Shown here piece after piece: positions 35,554 to 44,575 of a DNA stretch of 64,000 nt. The first letter of the stretch is position 1. Every line of letters begins with the position of its first letter. A program made the translations under genes and the position numbers. Origin of the DNA: Arthrobacter hankyongi (GTDB lineage: Bacteria; Actinomycetota; Actinomycetes; Actinomycetales; Micrococcaceae); assembly GCF_022012395.1 (NCBI RefSeq), contig NZ_JAKLTQ010000018.1, positions 1-64,000 on the forward strand, given 5' to 3'. The notes beneath the pieces were generated by a model that was not told the origin of the DNA, did not search any database, and saw only the letters and a program-made list of their open reading frames with translations.

Positions 35554-35850
35554 ATGTCAAGCTCTGTCGGGTTGTTAGTACGGCTTGAGGCGAAATCAGG
35601 CAAGGAGAAGGAACTGGCCGAGTTCCTAAAGGCTGCTCTGGATCTTGTTGTGGCGGAGCCTGACACATCCACCTGGTATGCCATCAGGATCGACGCTAAT
35701 CATTTCGGAATCTATGACACGTTTCCCCACGAGGAAGGCCGTAAGGCACATCTCGCCGGGAAGGTTGCTACAGCCCTTGGAGCGAAGGCGGATGAGCTTC
35801 TCGCCTCGCCGCCGGAGATTCAACCTGTGGAGGTCCTGGCCTTCAAGTAA
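35554..35850 (+). CDS. Antibiotic biosynthesis monooxygenase (ABM)-fold protein
   Basis: A 98-residue dimeric alpha-beta barrel protein (MSSSVGLLVRLEAKSGKEKE, AALDLVVAEPDTSTWYAIRI, FGIYDTFPHEEGRKAHLAGK). The TWYAIR and FGIYDTF motifs are typical of this family. A TGGAGGTA site precedes the ATG. It lies 61 bases before the DmoA-like gene. Such proteins can be cofactor-free oxygenases or handle reactive intermediates; the role here is unknown. Confidence 0.82.
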   Translation: MSSSVGLLVRLEAKSGKEKELAEFLKAALDLVVAEPDTSTWYAIRIDANHFGIYDTFPHEEGRKAHLAGKVATALGAKADELLASPPEIQPVEVLAFK

Positions 35851-35911
35851 ATCTTCGGATCTTGAAATCGTTCTTCAGCGACATTTCCATTCAAAATAGA
35901 AGGATGTAAGA

Positions 35912-37321
35912 ATGACAAATCAGCAGAAGTCCAAGAAGCGCATGATCCTGAATGCGTTCGATATGAACTGCGTGGGGCACCAGAACCCCGGGATGTGGTC
36001 TCATCCTGACGATCAAACCCACCGCTACAAGGACCTCGACTACTGGACCGACTTGGCAAAGCTCCTCGAGCGTGGCGGATTCGACTGCCTCTTCATCGCA
36101 GATGTCCTGGGCTTCTACGATGTTTACGGCGGATCACGCGAGACCGCACTTCGCACCGCGGCCCAGGCCCCTGTCGGTGATCCGGCCATCCCGGTCTCAG
36201 CAATGGCAGCTGTGACGGAAAGGCTGGGCTTCGGGGTCACGAAGTCACTGACTTACGAGCTTCCGTACTCTTTCGCCAAGACCATGACGACCCTGGACCA
36301 CATCACCAAGGGCCGGGTCGCTTGGAATATCGTGACGTCGTACCAGGCCAGCGCGGCCCAGAACCTGGGGCTCGATGATCAGATCCCACACGATGAGCGG
36401 TACAACGTGGCAGACGAGTTCATGGAGGTTTGCTACAAGCTTTGGGAAGGCTCGTGGGAAGACGACGCAGTGGTTATCGACAAGGAGAACCGCGTCTTCA
36501 CGGATCCGTCCAAGGTCCATGACATCAAGCACGAGGGCAAGTACTACAAGGTTCCCGGGGCCCACCTCGGCCAGCCGAGTCCGCAGCGCACTCCCTTCCT
36601 GTTCCAAGCGGGCACATCGAAGGCAGGCACGGCGTTCGCGGGGAAGCATGCCGAGGCTGTGTTCGTCATCGGCACGAGTCCCGAAGAGTTGCGGCCGACC
36701 GTGGACAAGGTTCGCCAAGCGGCCGCCGAGGCCGGCAGGGACCCCCGGAGCGTGAAGGTCATCGTGATGTTGACCCCGGTCACGGCACCGACGGACGAGG
36801 AGGCCCAGGCCAAGCTTGAGGACTTCTACAAGTACGCGGACACCGACGCGGCCCTGACCCTCTTCGGTGGATGGACGGGTGTTGACCTGTCTTCAGCGCC
36901 TGCAGACCAGCCCCTGGAGAGCATGGAGAGCAATGCTATCCGGGCAATGATGGAAATGCTGACCCGGGTTGACAGCGACGTTGTCTGGACCAAGGAACGC
37001 CTTGCCAAGTGGCTGTGCATCGGCGGATTCAGCTCTTCGATCGTTGGATCGCCGACCACCATCGTCGACGAGATGGAACGGTGGATGGAGATCGCGGATG
37101 TTGACGGCTTCAACCTTGGCCGGGTTATTGCCCCCGGGACGATGGAGGACTTCGTCGAGTTGGTCGTTCCCGAACTGCGCAGGCGAGGTCATGTCCCGCA
37201 GGACCCGGGCGCGGACGGAGCCATGACGTTGCGCGAACGTATCACAGGCGACTCCCGGCTCCCTGTGGAGCACGTCGGCGCCAAACTGGGTGCCGAGGTC
37301 TCAGGTTCCCTAGTCCGTTGA
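35912..37321 (+). CDS. DmoA/NtaA-type FMN-dependent monooxygenase
   Basis: A 469-residue two-component monooxygenase of the NtaA/SnaA/DszA/DmoA group. From memory of the family, the N-terminal region (MILNAFDMNCVGHQNPGMW, YKDLDYWTDLAKLLERGGFD, CLFIADVLGFYDVYGGS) is much closer to dimethyl sulfide monooxygenase DmoA than to nitrilotriacetate or dibenzothiophene sulfone enzymes. Other landmarks are KGRVAWNIVTSYQASAAQN, YKLWEGSWEDDAVV and FLFQAGTSKAGTAFAGKHAE. DmoA turns dimethyl sulfide into methanethiol and formaldehyde, which would suit the RuMP island. Substrate assignment is an inference. Start with AAGGATG. A hairpin follows. The flavin reductase at 34301 is the likely partner. Confidence 0.85.
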   Translation: MTNQQKSKKRMILNAFDMNCVGHQNPGMWSHPDDQTHRYKDLDYWTDLAKLLERGGFDCLFIADVLGFYDVYGGSRETALRTAAQAPVGDPAIPVSAMAAVTERLGFGVTKSLTYELPYSFAKTMTTLDHITKGRVAWNIVTSYQASAAQNLGLDDQIPHDERYNVADEFMEVCYKLWEGSWEDDAVVIDKENRVFTDPSKVHDIKHEGKYYKVPGAHLGQPSPQRTPFLFQAGTSKAGTAFAGKHAEAVFVIGTSPEELRPTVDKVRQAAAEAGRDPRSVKVIVMLTPVTAPTDEEAQAKLEDFYKYADTDAALTLFGGWTGVDLSSAPADQPLESMESNAIRAMMEMLTRVDSDVVWTKERLAKWLCIGGFSSSIVGSPTTIVDEMERWMEIADVDGFNLGRVIAPGTMEDFVELVVPELRRRGHVPQDPGADGAMTLRERITGDSRLPVEHVGAKLGAEVSGSLVR

Positions 37322-37350
37322 ACCATCTGAGACCGGCAAGTTACCGATGA

Positions 37351-37395
37351 ACTGAGTGGCGGCCCCAATTGGCACATCGGCGGCCGCCACTCAGT
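37351..37395 (+). terminator. Hairpin after the DmoA-like gene
   Basis: ACTGAGTGGCGGCC (37351-37364) pairs perfectly with GGCCGCCACTCAGT (37382-37395), 30 bases after the stop. Confidence 0.8.
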
Positions 37396-37599
37396 CACCG
37401 GCCTGATCTTCAGGGTCCGCTGGCGCAGTGAGTCCCAACACCGGCCGCAATGTGCTTGTCGCAACAATGTTGTCAGAGGCTGCACGTCGATCGTAAATTG
37501 ATCCGACCATATCGAACTACGCAGGAGACCGGCTGAAGGCGTCCGGTTGATCGTGAAGTTGCGTTGCGACACTCGGGGGTTCAGAGAGGAATCCATTCA

Positions 37600-40500
37600 A
37601 TGCCGACAGACTACAGGCAATCGAAATCTGGAACGTTCCAGGACCGGGGTATCACCTCCAGGGAGTGGGAGGTGCTTCAGGCAGTCGTTAACCATCTGGC
37701 CAACGCCGAGATCGCTGCGGCCTTAGGGATCAGCGTACGCACGGTGGAGAGTCATGTCTCAAATCTCTTGACGAAGTTCGAAGTCTCTGACCGTGCCGGG
37801 TTGGTGGCTGCTGTGCGGGCTCACGAGGACAGTGGTCCGGTGCGGATTGAGGCTCCGCCTTCATTGCTGCGGATGGCCAACGCGGGTGAGTTTGTCGGCC
37901 GTGTTCCGGAACTCCAGCAACTGCACAATGAGTGGGAGAAGGTAAAGGGCGGCGCACAGCGTCTTGTGCTCGTATCGGGCGATGCCGGCATCGGAAAGAG
38001 CCGGCTGGTTGCGGAGTTCACGCGGCAGATAGCAGTCAGTGACGATCCACTAGTGCTGCATGGACGCTGCGATGAAGACGTGTCAGGCCCTTTTGAAGCA
38101 GTCGGTCACGCCCTTGCGCCATTTGTCCGCGCCTGCAATCCAAGCCGTTTAGCGGCGGAACTTGATGACCTGGCCCCGGAACTGAGCAGGATCATTCCAG
38201 GTTCCGGCATCGGCCTGCCCAAGGTTCCCGTGGATGCAATGCAATCAGATCCCCACATTACCCGTTTGCGGCTGTTCGATGCCGTCACCCGCGTGCTCCG
38301 CCAGGCAACGATGTCGTCTCCGATCCTGCTCGCAGTTGACGATCTGCACTGGGCTCCAGAGCCAACACTCCTATTGCTCAAGCACCTTGTGCAGGCGGAG
38401 GTGCTTGAGCGGACGCTAATAGTCTGCACTTTACGCCCGGGTAATGTCTCAGACGCCGTCATCGGTTTCCTGGGCGAGTTGCGCCGCGACGCCATGCCGG
38501 TTCAAATCCAGTTGAGTGGATTGCACCGGGTCGAGGTAGCGCAGCTGTTGGGCGCAAACGGTGGATCGCCCCTGTCGCGAGATGACATATTCTCTGAAAG
38601 CCTGGCCTACGACATCTTCTCGGAAACTCGCGGAAACCCACTGTATGCCGCCGAACTGATCCGCAGCCTGGGCGAGGTTAGCGGCCCGAGAACAGCAGGC
38701 AGTGCAGATGTACCTCACGGAGTCAAGGACATCGTTGCTGCACGCGTTCGGCGGCTCAAACAGGAAACGCAGGCCCTGTTGGGAATGGCCGCCGTACTGG
38801 GTCAGGAATTTGATCTAAACGTGTTGCAACGACTCGCCAAAGTTGATGATCACACTCTTTTGGAAGGAGTGGAGGAAGCGACGCATGCGAAGCTCTTGTA
38901 CGATGTCACGGGGATTTCCCCAGATGCCGTGGAACGTTATGAATTTGTGCACGCCGTTGTGCGCAAGGCAATAATTGAAACCATATCGCCGGCCCGGACG
39001 CGTCGAATTCACGCCGCAGCGGCTGTCGCCTTGGAGCAGTCGTTTCCCCACGCACTGGAAGAGCGGGCAGATGAGATCGCACGGCACTTGGTTCAAGCAG
39101 GTCCGATCACAGATCGCCAGAATGTTGTGCGTTATCTGACGATGGCCGGCAGGGCCGCACTGGATAGTTCCGCGGCAGAAGAGGGACTTCGCTTTCTGGA
39201 TCAGGCCATGGCGTTTATGGATACGGCCCCGGCCGCTGACCGTGCGGAACTGTGGTTCCAGCGTGGCCTGGCCTTGCGTACATTAGGTCGTTGGCCGGAT
39301 TCGGTAGCAGCGTTGCGCAATGCCTTGGACATTTATGCGGGAGTGGGCGATCTTAATGCCATTTCCCGCACGGCTTATGCGGCTACTCTCACCATGTTTT
39401 GGTCCTTCCGGATGCGCGAAGCCTGCGATTTCGCATTTTATGGGCTCAAGATGCTTGAGAGTTACGACGGCGCGGAGCGGGGCAGGCTTCTTGGTGCGTT
39501 GTCATTTGCCCAGGCATGGAACGGCGAGCATGGCGCAAGTGTGGGCAACATCCAGGAAGAGTTGGATATTGCCTCCCGGCTCGGGGACACTGAGCTTCGA
39601 GGACACGGACTGGCCATGCGGGCTATGCAGCTTCCCGCCTTCCTCGAGCACAGCGAGGCGGTGTCGGCGGGATACGAAGCTCTGGAGATACTGCGCCAGT
39701 CGGACGACGTGTGGACATTGACAAGCATGCTGGGCTTCCTGAACTACACCCTTGTTGGTTTAGGTCGGCTGGAGGAAGCCCGCGCGGTAGGTGCAGAACT
39801 TGACCCAATCGCGGTTCGCGTAGGCAACTACGCCGCGCTGCAACAGCACATCCGGATGAAGGCCATGATCGAGTTCTTTCAAGACGGAAATCCGGCCGCC
39901 CTCGAGAAATTTGCCCGAAGGGACCTCGCATTCTCTGATGCCGTCGGGCTTGGAGTGTTCGAACATTCTCATGGTTGGCTTGGATTAGCCAAATTTGTCG
40001 CGGGGGAATGGGAGGAAGCCAAACACGCATGCTTAGCTGCTCTTGATGCAGAGGCGAGCACGGCCATGGTGGGCTGGGGATGGTCAGCCCTGTTTGAGGT
40101 GCTTGCCTATATGGGTGACTCTCAGGCTGCAATGGACTTGTTCGAGAAGAATCGTCACACCTTGCCGCAGCTGGATCAGGCCAACACGTGTGGCTCATGG
40201 GTGGCGGCGCTTACAGCAGTAGACGGTCTAGTGGTTTTGGGAGAGCTGGAGCAGGCCGCCGAATTGCTCCCTGCCATCGAACAATGTATTCAGCGCACCG
40301 GGGTCGTGTGCATCGAATTCCGAGGCGGCCGCCTGGTCAAGCGTTCAGCCGCAATTGCCGCTGCGGCTGCCGGCGATTGGATTCACGCGGAACGGTACTT
40401 TCGTGAGGCCCGCCACGATGCCGAGAGCATGCCCCATGTCGTGGAGCGCGCCCACACCTTGAGGTTTCACGGAAAAATGCTTCTTCAAACTGGTGAAGAA

Positions 40501-40638
40501 GATTCGTCCGACCGGGCAAAGAAGTATCTGGAAGATGCGCGCGCCGCATACGCGAAACTCGCGATGCCTCGTCATGCTGCGATGTGCGATCTGGACCTGG
40601 AATCTGCGCAGGTTGCGGGTAAAAGATTGGCATCCTGA
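37600..40638 (+). CDS. Large ATP-binding LuxR-type regulator with N-terminal HTH
   Basis: A 1012-residue protein. Residues about 15-75 form a LuxR-type HTH (ITSREWEVLQAVVNHLANAE, ISVRTVESHVSNLLTKFEV). Next comes an AAA/NB-ARC-like ATPase (EFVGRVPELQQLHNEW, Walker A VSGDAGIGKSRL, Walker B ILLAVDDLHWAPEP), then about 500 residues of helical TPR-like repeats. Classical LAL regulators have the HTH at the C-terminus; here it leads. The start at 37600 has AGAGAGGAA. It sits between the DmoA-like gene and a flavokinase and probably activates this cluster. The DNA here is less GC-rich than the sugar-phosphate genes. Confidence 0.87.
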   Translation: MPTDYRQSKSGTFQDRGITSREWEVLQAVVNHLANAEIAAALGISVRTVESHVSNLLTKFEVSDRAGLVAAVRAHEDSGPVRIEAPPSLLRMANAGEFVGRVPELQQLHNEWEKVKGGAQRLVLVSGDAGIGKSRLVAEFTRQIAVSDDPLVLHGRCDEDVSGPFEAVGHALAPFVRACNPSRLAAELDDLAPELSRIIPGSGIGLPKVPVDAMQSDPHITRLRLFDAVTRVLRQATMSSPILLAVDDLHWAPEPTLLLLKHLVQAEVLERTLIVCTLRPGNVSDAVIGFLGELRRDAMPVQIQLSGLHRVEVAQLLGANGGSPLSRDDIFSESLAYDIFSETRGNPLYAAELIRSLGEVSGPRTAGSADVPHGVKDIVAARVRRLKQETQALLGMAAVLGQEFDLNVLQRLAKVDDHTLLEGVEEATHAKLLYDVTGISPDAVERYEFVHAVVRKAIIETISPARTRRIHAAAAVALEQSFPHALEERADEIARHLVQAGPITDRQNVVRYLTMAGRAALDSSAAEEGLRFLDQAMAFMDTAPAADRAELWFQRGLALRTLGRWPDSVAALRNALDIYAGVGDLNAISRTAYAATLTMFWSFRMREACDFAFYGLKMLESYDGAERGRLLGALSFAQAWNGEHGASVGNIQEELDIASRLGDTELRGHGLAMRAMQLPAFLEHSEAVSAGYEALEILRQSDDVWTLTSMLGFLNYTLVGLGRLEEARAVGAELDPIAVRVGNYAALQQHIRMKAMIEFFQDGNPAALEKFARRDLAFSDAVGLGVFEHSHGWLGLAKFVAGEWEEAKHACLAALDAEASTAMVGWGWSALFEVLAYMGDSQAAMDLFEKNRHTLPQLDQANTCGSWVAALTAVDGLVVLGELEQAAELLPAIEQCIQRTGVVCIEFRGGRLVKRSAAIAAAAAGDWIHAERYFREARHDAESMPHVVERAHTLRFHGKMLLQTGEEDSSDRAKKYLEDARAAYAKLAMPRHAAMCDLDLESAQVAGKRLAS

Positions 40639-40859
40639 TGATGCCTTTGCAGATTTCCAACTCATCTGATCTACGGGGAGCTGCTGAGGGAGATATCCAT
40701 TACTGAATTCTCGTGGCGCTTCTTGATCGCCAGAGGCGCAGACGCTGCAGCGTGCGATGGGAGGTCTGAAGGAACCTGGCATGAGTTCTTTATACACAGC
40801 AATGCTATTCAGGATTACGTCGTCGAGCTAATACATAGTCATCCGTTTAGGAGTTTCAA

Positions 40860-41390
40860 GTGAAAAAGAACCGAACAGAATGGAATTCTCCCCCTTCGCG
40901 CACCCCGCAGTCTTCAAGACATCAGGACCACAGCTATTTCCAGATCACTGGCGTGGTTGACCATGGAGACGAACGTGGGCGGCTGCTGGGCTTTCCCACG
41001 GCCAATATCGCCATACCGCATAGTGGTGTGCACAATGGCGTCTGGGCTGGCACGGTTAATCTCGGCCCGCGAAATCGCCGCTCGCTCCATGTTGCCGCAG
41101 TATCAATCGGCGAGCGGCCCACCTACTACGCCAGAGGCCAGAGCTTGCTGGAGGCAAACCTTTTGGACTTCAGCGGCGACCTTTACGGACAGACCGTTGT
41201 GGTGACGCTGCGCACCCTTATCCGTCCTCAACGCAAATTCGCTGGTACGGCTGAGCTCGTGGACCAGATCCAGGACGACGTTGCTCGCGTGCGCCACTGG
41301 GCTGTGCAAGCAGGCTTGGGCGGCTGCCTCCGTGAAGAACAGGGGGCCAATTACTCGCTTTCGAGCCCGCCAGGTGCCGGGCGCCTTTAA
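40860..41390 (+). CDS. Stand-alone riboflavin kinase domain
   Basis: A 176-residue protein whose core (GVVDHGDERGRLLGFPTANI, HNGVWAGTVNLG, HVAAVSIGERPTYYARGQSL, LEANLLDFSGDLYGQTVVV) is a flavokinase domain as at the C-terminus of RibF (PF01687). The FAD-synthetase half is absent. It would convert riboflavin to FMN. The GTG start has TAGGAG. It follows the large regulator and shares the neighbourhood with an FMN-dependent monooxygenase and flavin reductase, so a dedicated FMN supply is an attractive reading. The conserved Glu expected in the active site is present in LLEANLLDF. Confidence 0.85.
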   Translation: MKKNRTEWNSPPSRTPQSSRHQDHSYFQITGVVDHGDERGRLLGFPTANIAIPHSGVHNGVWAGTVNLGPRNRRSLHVAAVSIGERPTYYARGQSLLEANLLDFSGDLYGQTVVVTLRTLIRPQRKFAGTAELVDQIQDDVARVRHWAVQAGLGGCLREEQGANYSLSSPPGAGRL

Positions 41391-41773
41391 ATCGTTCCTT
41401 CCGGTGCCGGGGGGACGCGGGAAAATCATCACGCGGCTTATCGATGACGGAACCGCCGAAGGCGGTATGTGGCGGCGCGAAAACGCCGGCCCCCACATAC
41501 CTGGCGCGTAAGGCAACCTGGAGCCAGCGGGATACCGGCAAGGGGATGAAGGTGCCGCCGTCGCAGTCCTGGTTCGGTCGCCGCTGCGGAGGGAACGGAT
41601 GCAGCGGGCTCATTCATCCCGCCGGCGTCCGGGACTATCCATGCAGCGTCGGCCTATCAAAACGGGTAGCTTAAACCACCCCAAATCAGCGTTTCCCCCA
41701 CCCGCAAATGACAGGACGATGGATGTCAGCCCCACCTCTGGAGGTTGAGACCCTTTTTTGGAAAGGCAGCGCG
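41391..41773. other. Intergenic region upstream of gap
   Basis: No supported gene. It holds the promoter of the gap-pfkA operon; no element like the hxlB/tkt leader is seen. Confidence 0.45.
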
Positions 41774-43267
41774 ATGCTACACACCTCAGATTCCAGTCTT
41801 GATACGTGGATGGGCCGGCAGGCCCTCGCCGAGGCCATGATTCCGGTGATCGGTCGGCTGTACCGCGAAAATAACGTGGTGACCAGCATCCATGGCCGGA
41901 GCCTGGTCAACAAGTCCACCATGAACATCCTCAAGGCGCACCGTTTCGCGCGGCGGATCAGTAAGGACGAATTGCGCCCGGAGGAGACTGCCCCGCTGCT
42001 GAACGCTTTGGCACGGCTGGAGCTCGGTGCGGCCGCGATCGATCTCGCGCGCCTGAACCAGAAGTTCAAGGAAGAGGGAAACGGGGCCACTCTGGAGGAG
42101 TTCCTTCGTGCCGAGCTCGCCGGGATCGTGGGCAAACGCGGCGACAACGACCGTACCAGCACCGACGTCGTGCTCTACGGCTTCGGCCGGATCGGCCGGC
42201 TGCTGGCCCGCCTCCTGATCGAAAAGGCCGGTGGTGGCCACGGGCTGCGCCTGCGAGCCATTGTCGTCCGCCGCGGATCCGATAACGACCTGTCCAAGCG
42301 CGCAAGCCTCCTGCGCCGCGACTCGGTTCACGGTTCCTTCGAAGGCTCCATCCAGATCAACGAGGATGCCAACACCATCACGGCCAACGGTGTCCGGGTG
42401 CAGGTCATCTACGCGGACGACCCTGCCACCATCGACTACACGGCCTACGGCATCAACAATGCCCTGGTAGTGGACAACACCGGCCGCTGGCGTGATGCGG
42501 AAGGCCTGTCCCAGCATCTGCGGAGCAAGGGTGTGGCACGGGTGCTGCTGACCGCTCCAGGCAAGGGCGAATTGAAGAACATCGTCCACGGCATCAACCA
42601 CGGCACCATCAAGGACTCGGACCGGATCGTATCCGCGGCGTCCTGCACCACGAATGCCATCACACCGGTGCTGAAGGCCATCAACGACAGGTTCGGCGTA
42701 ATCCACGGCCACGTGGAAACTGTCCACTCGTTCACCAACGACCAGAACCTGATCGACAACTTCCACAAGGGCGACCGGCGCGGCCGCTCCGCCGCGCTGA
42801 ACATGGTGATTACCGAAACCGGTGCCGCCAAGGCGGTAGCCAAGGCCCTGCCCGAACTGCTGGGCAGGCTCACCGGCAGCTCCATCCGGGTCCCCACCCC
42901 GGACGTTTCCCTGGCCATCCTGAACCTCAGGCTGGAAAACGGGACCACCAAGGACGAGGTCAATAACTTCCTGCGGGAGATGTCGCTGCACTCGGACCTG
43001 CGCAAGCAGATCGACTACGTTGACTCACCCGAGGTGGTCTCCACCGACTTCGTCGGTTCCCGCCGTACCGGCATCGTAGACGGCTTCGCGACCGTTGCCA
43101 CGGACAAGAACCTGGTCCTCTACGTCTGGTATGACAACGAGTTCGGTTACAGCTGCCAGGTGGTCCGCGTCTTGGAAGAGATGGCCGGCGTGAAGCGGCC
43201 GTCCTTCCCCCCGGCGGGTGTCGTTGAGGAGGCCATGTCGGTGCTTGCCGCCTTGGGCTCGGCCTAG
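41774..43267 (+). CDS. gap: Glyceraldehyde-3-phosphate dehydrogenase, long GapB-like form
   Basis: A 497-residue GAPDH. The N-terminal 140 residues (MLHTSDSSLDTWMGRQALAE ...) are an extension found in the long actinobacterial GapB type. The Rossmann motif VVLYGFGRIGRLLARLLIEK follows at about residue 135, the catalytic Cys lies in VSAASCTTNAITP, and WYDNEFGYSCQ is near the end. In Corynebacterium the long form works mainly in the gluconeogenic direction. It oxidises (or forms) glyceraldehyde 3-phosphate made by FBP aldolase. Start with GGAAAGG. pfkA follows after 103 bases. Confidence 0.93.
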   Translation: MLHTSDSSLDTWMGRQALAEAMIPVIGRLYRENNVVTSIHGRSLVNKSTMNILKAHRFARRISKDELRPEETAPLLNALARLELGAAAIDLARLNQKFKEEGNGATLEEFLRAELAGIVGKRGDNDRTSTDVVLYGFGRIGRLLARLLIEKAGGGHGLRLRAIVVRRGSDNDLSKRASLLRRDSVHGSFEGSIQINEDANTITANGVRVQVIYADDPATIDYTAYGINNALVVDNTGRWRDAEGLSQHLRSKGVARVLLTAPGKGELKNIVHGINHGTIKDSDRIVSAASCTTNAITPVLKAINDRFGVIHGHVETVHSFTNDQNLIDNFHKGDRRGRSAALNMVITETGAAKAVAKALPELLGRLTGSSIRVPTPDVSLAILNLRLENGTTKDEVNNFLREMSLHSDLRKQIDYVDSPEVVSTDFVGSRRTGIVDGFATVATDKNLVLYVWYDNEFGYSCQVVRVLEEMAGVKRPSFPPAGVVEEAMSVLAALGSA

Positions 43268-43370
43268 CATCCACTGGTTTGTGACATACTCCACACCTCC
43301 CACCACACATTTAGGTAAGCTCAGCCTGACGCTTTGCCTGTACACCTTCTCCCCAGGATTGAGCCGAAAC

Positions 43371-44396
43371 ATGAAAATTGGAATTCTCACCAGCGGAGGC
43401 GACTGCCCCGGACTGAACGCGGTGATCCGCGGCGCCGTCCTCAAAGGCATTGCCATCCACGGTCACGAATTCGTGGGTTTCCTTGATGGCTGGCGTGGCG
43501 TCGTCGAGGGCGACATCATCGACCTCCCCCGCAGCATGGTCCGGGGGATCGCCAAGCAGGGCGGCACCATTCTTGGCACGTCCCGCACCAACCCCTTTGA
43601 AAACGGCGGCGGCCTCGAGGTCATCAAGGACCACATGGACCGGCTGGGCATCGACGCCATCATCGCGATCGGCGGTGAGGGAACCCTCGCCGCGGCCAAA
43701 CGGCTGACGGACGCAGGGCTAAAAATCGTGGGTGTTCCCAAGACTGTGGACAACGATCTTGACGCGACGGATTACACCTTCGGCTTCGACACCGCCGTGC
43801 AGATCGCCACGGAAGCCATCGACCGGCTGCGCACCACTGCAGAATCCCACCACCGGTGCATGATCGCCGAAGTAATGGGCCGGCACGTGGGCTGGATCGC
43901 GCTGCACGCGGGCATGGCGGCCGGCGCCCAGGCCATCCTCATTCCGGAACAGAAGGTCAGCATCGACCAGATCACCCAGTGGGTGAAGGAGGCCCACGCC
44001 CGCGGGCGCGCACCGCTGGTAGTGGTGGCCGAAGGGTTTGTTCCGGAGCACATGGAAACCCCGCACTCCGAGCGCGGCCTGGACACCTTTGGCCGTCCCC
44101 GGCTGGGCGGTATCGCGGATCAGTTGGCCCCGGAGCTGGAAGCCCGCACCGGCATCGAAACGCGCACCACCATCCTGGGTCACATCCAGCGCGGCGGCGT
44201 GCCGTCGGCGTTTGACCGGGTCCTGGCCACCCGTCTGGGCATGGCCGCCATCGACTCGGTGGTGGAGGGTTTCTGGGGCACCATGGTGGCGCTGAAGGGA
44301 ACGCACATCGAACACGTGGGCTTCCAGGAGGCCCTGGGCCAACTGAAGGTTGTTCCGCAGCAGCGCTACGACGAAGCCGCGGTCCTGTTCGGCTGA
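43371..44396 (+). CDS. pfkA: 6-phosphofructokinase
   Basis: A 341-residue phosphofructokinase (MKIGILTSGGDCPGLNAVIR). The discriminating site reads AIGGEGTLAAAKRL, with Gly at the position where PPi-dependent enzymes have Asp, and then VPKTVDNDLDATDYTFGFDT. Gly in the first and Lys in the second is the pattern of ATP-dependent actinobacterial PFKs. The catalytic Asp is in TVDNDLD. It makes fructose 1,6-bisphosphate for the aldolase/transaldolase branch of RuMP. The last 28 codons lie in a segment duplicated on the far side of the IS; the gene itself is intact. Confidence 0.93.
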   Translation: MKIGILTSGGDCPGLNAVIRGAVLKGIAIHGHEFVGFLDGWRGVVEGDIIDLPRSMVRGIAKQGGTILGTSRTNPFENGGGLEVIKDHMDRLGIDAIIAIGGEGTLAAAKRLTDAGLKIVGVPKTVDNDLDATDYTFGFDTAVQIATEAIDRLRTTAESHHRCMIAEVMGRHVGWIALHAGMAAGAQAILIPEQKVSIDQITQWVKEAHARGRAPLVVVAEGFVPEHMETPHSERGLDTFGRPRLGGIADQLAPELEARTGIETRTTILGHIQRGGVPSAFDRVLATRLGMAAIDSVVEGFWGTMVALKGTHIEHVGFQEALGQLKVVPQQRYDEAAVLFG

Positions 44397-44575
44397 CCCC
44401 TGGGGCCCGTCCCAGGCTGCAAAGCGCCTCAGGGATGGCCCACCACTCCCCCATTTACCCTGTCCTGGGTTATCCGCTGCGCGATGGAAATTTCACGACG
44501 AAGAAAAACCCTACTCCGTTACAACAAGGTTCGGTAAGGACGGGACTGCCGTAGGACCAACGGACCGAATTGTGA
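44311..44575. repeat. 265-bp direct repeat, left copy
   Basis: It starts AACACGTGGG within pfkA and ends CGAATTGTGA directly at the left IS end. It is the same as 46206-46470 except for one visible base (T at 44463 versus G at 46358). Confidence 0.93.

Noticed and set aside
41708-41773. Upstream ATG as the start of gap
   Set aside because: The ATG at 41774 has GGAAAGG at proper spacing and gives the family N-terminus; the longer version adds an unconserved stretch.
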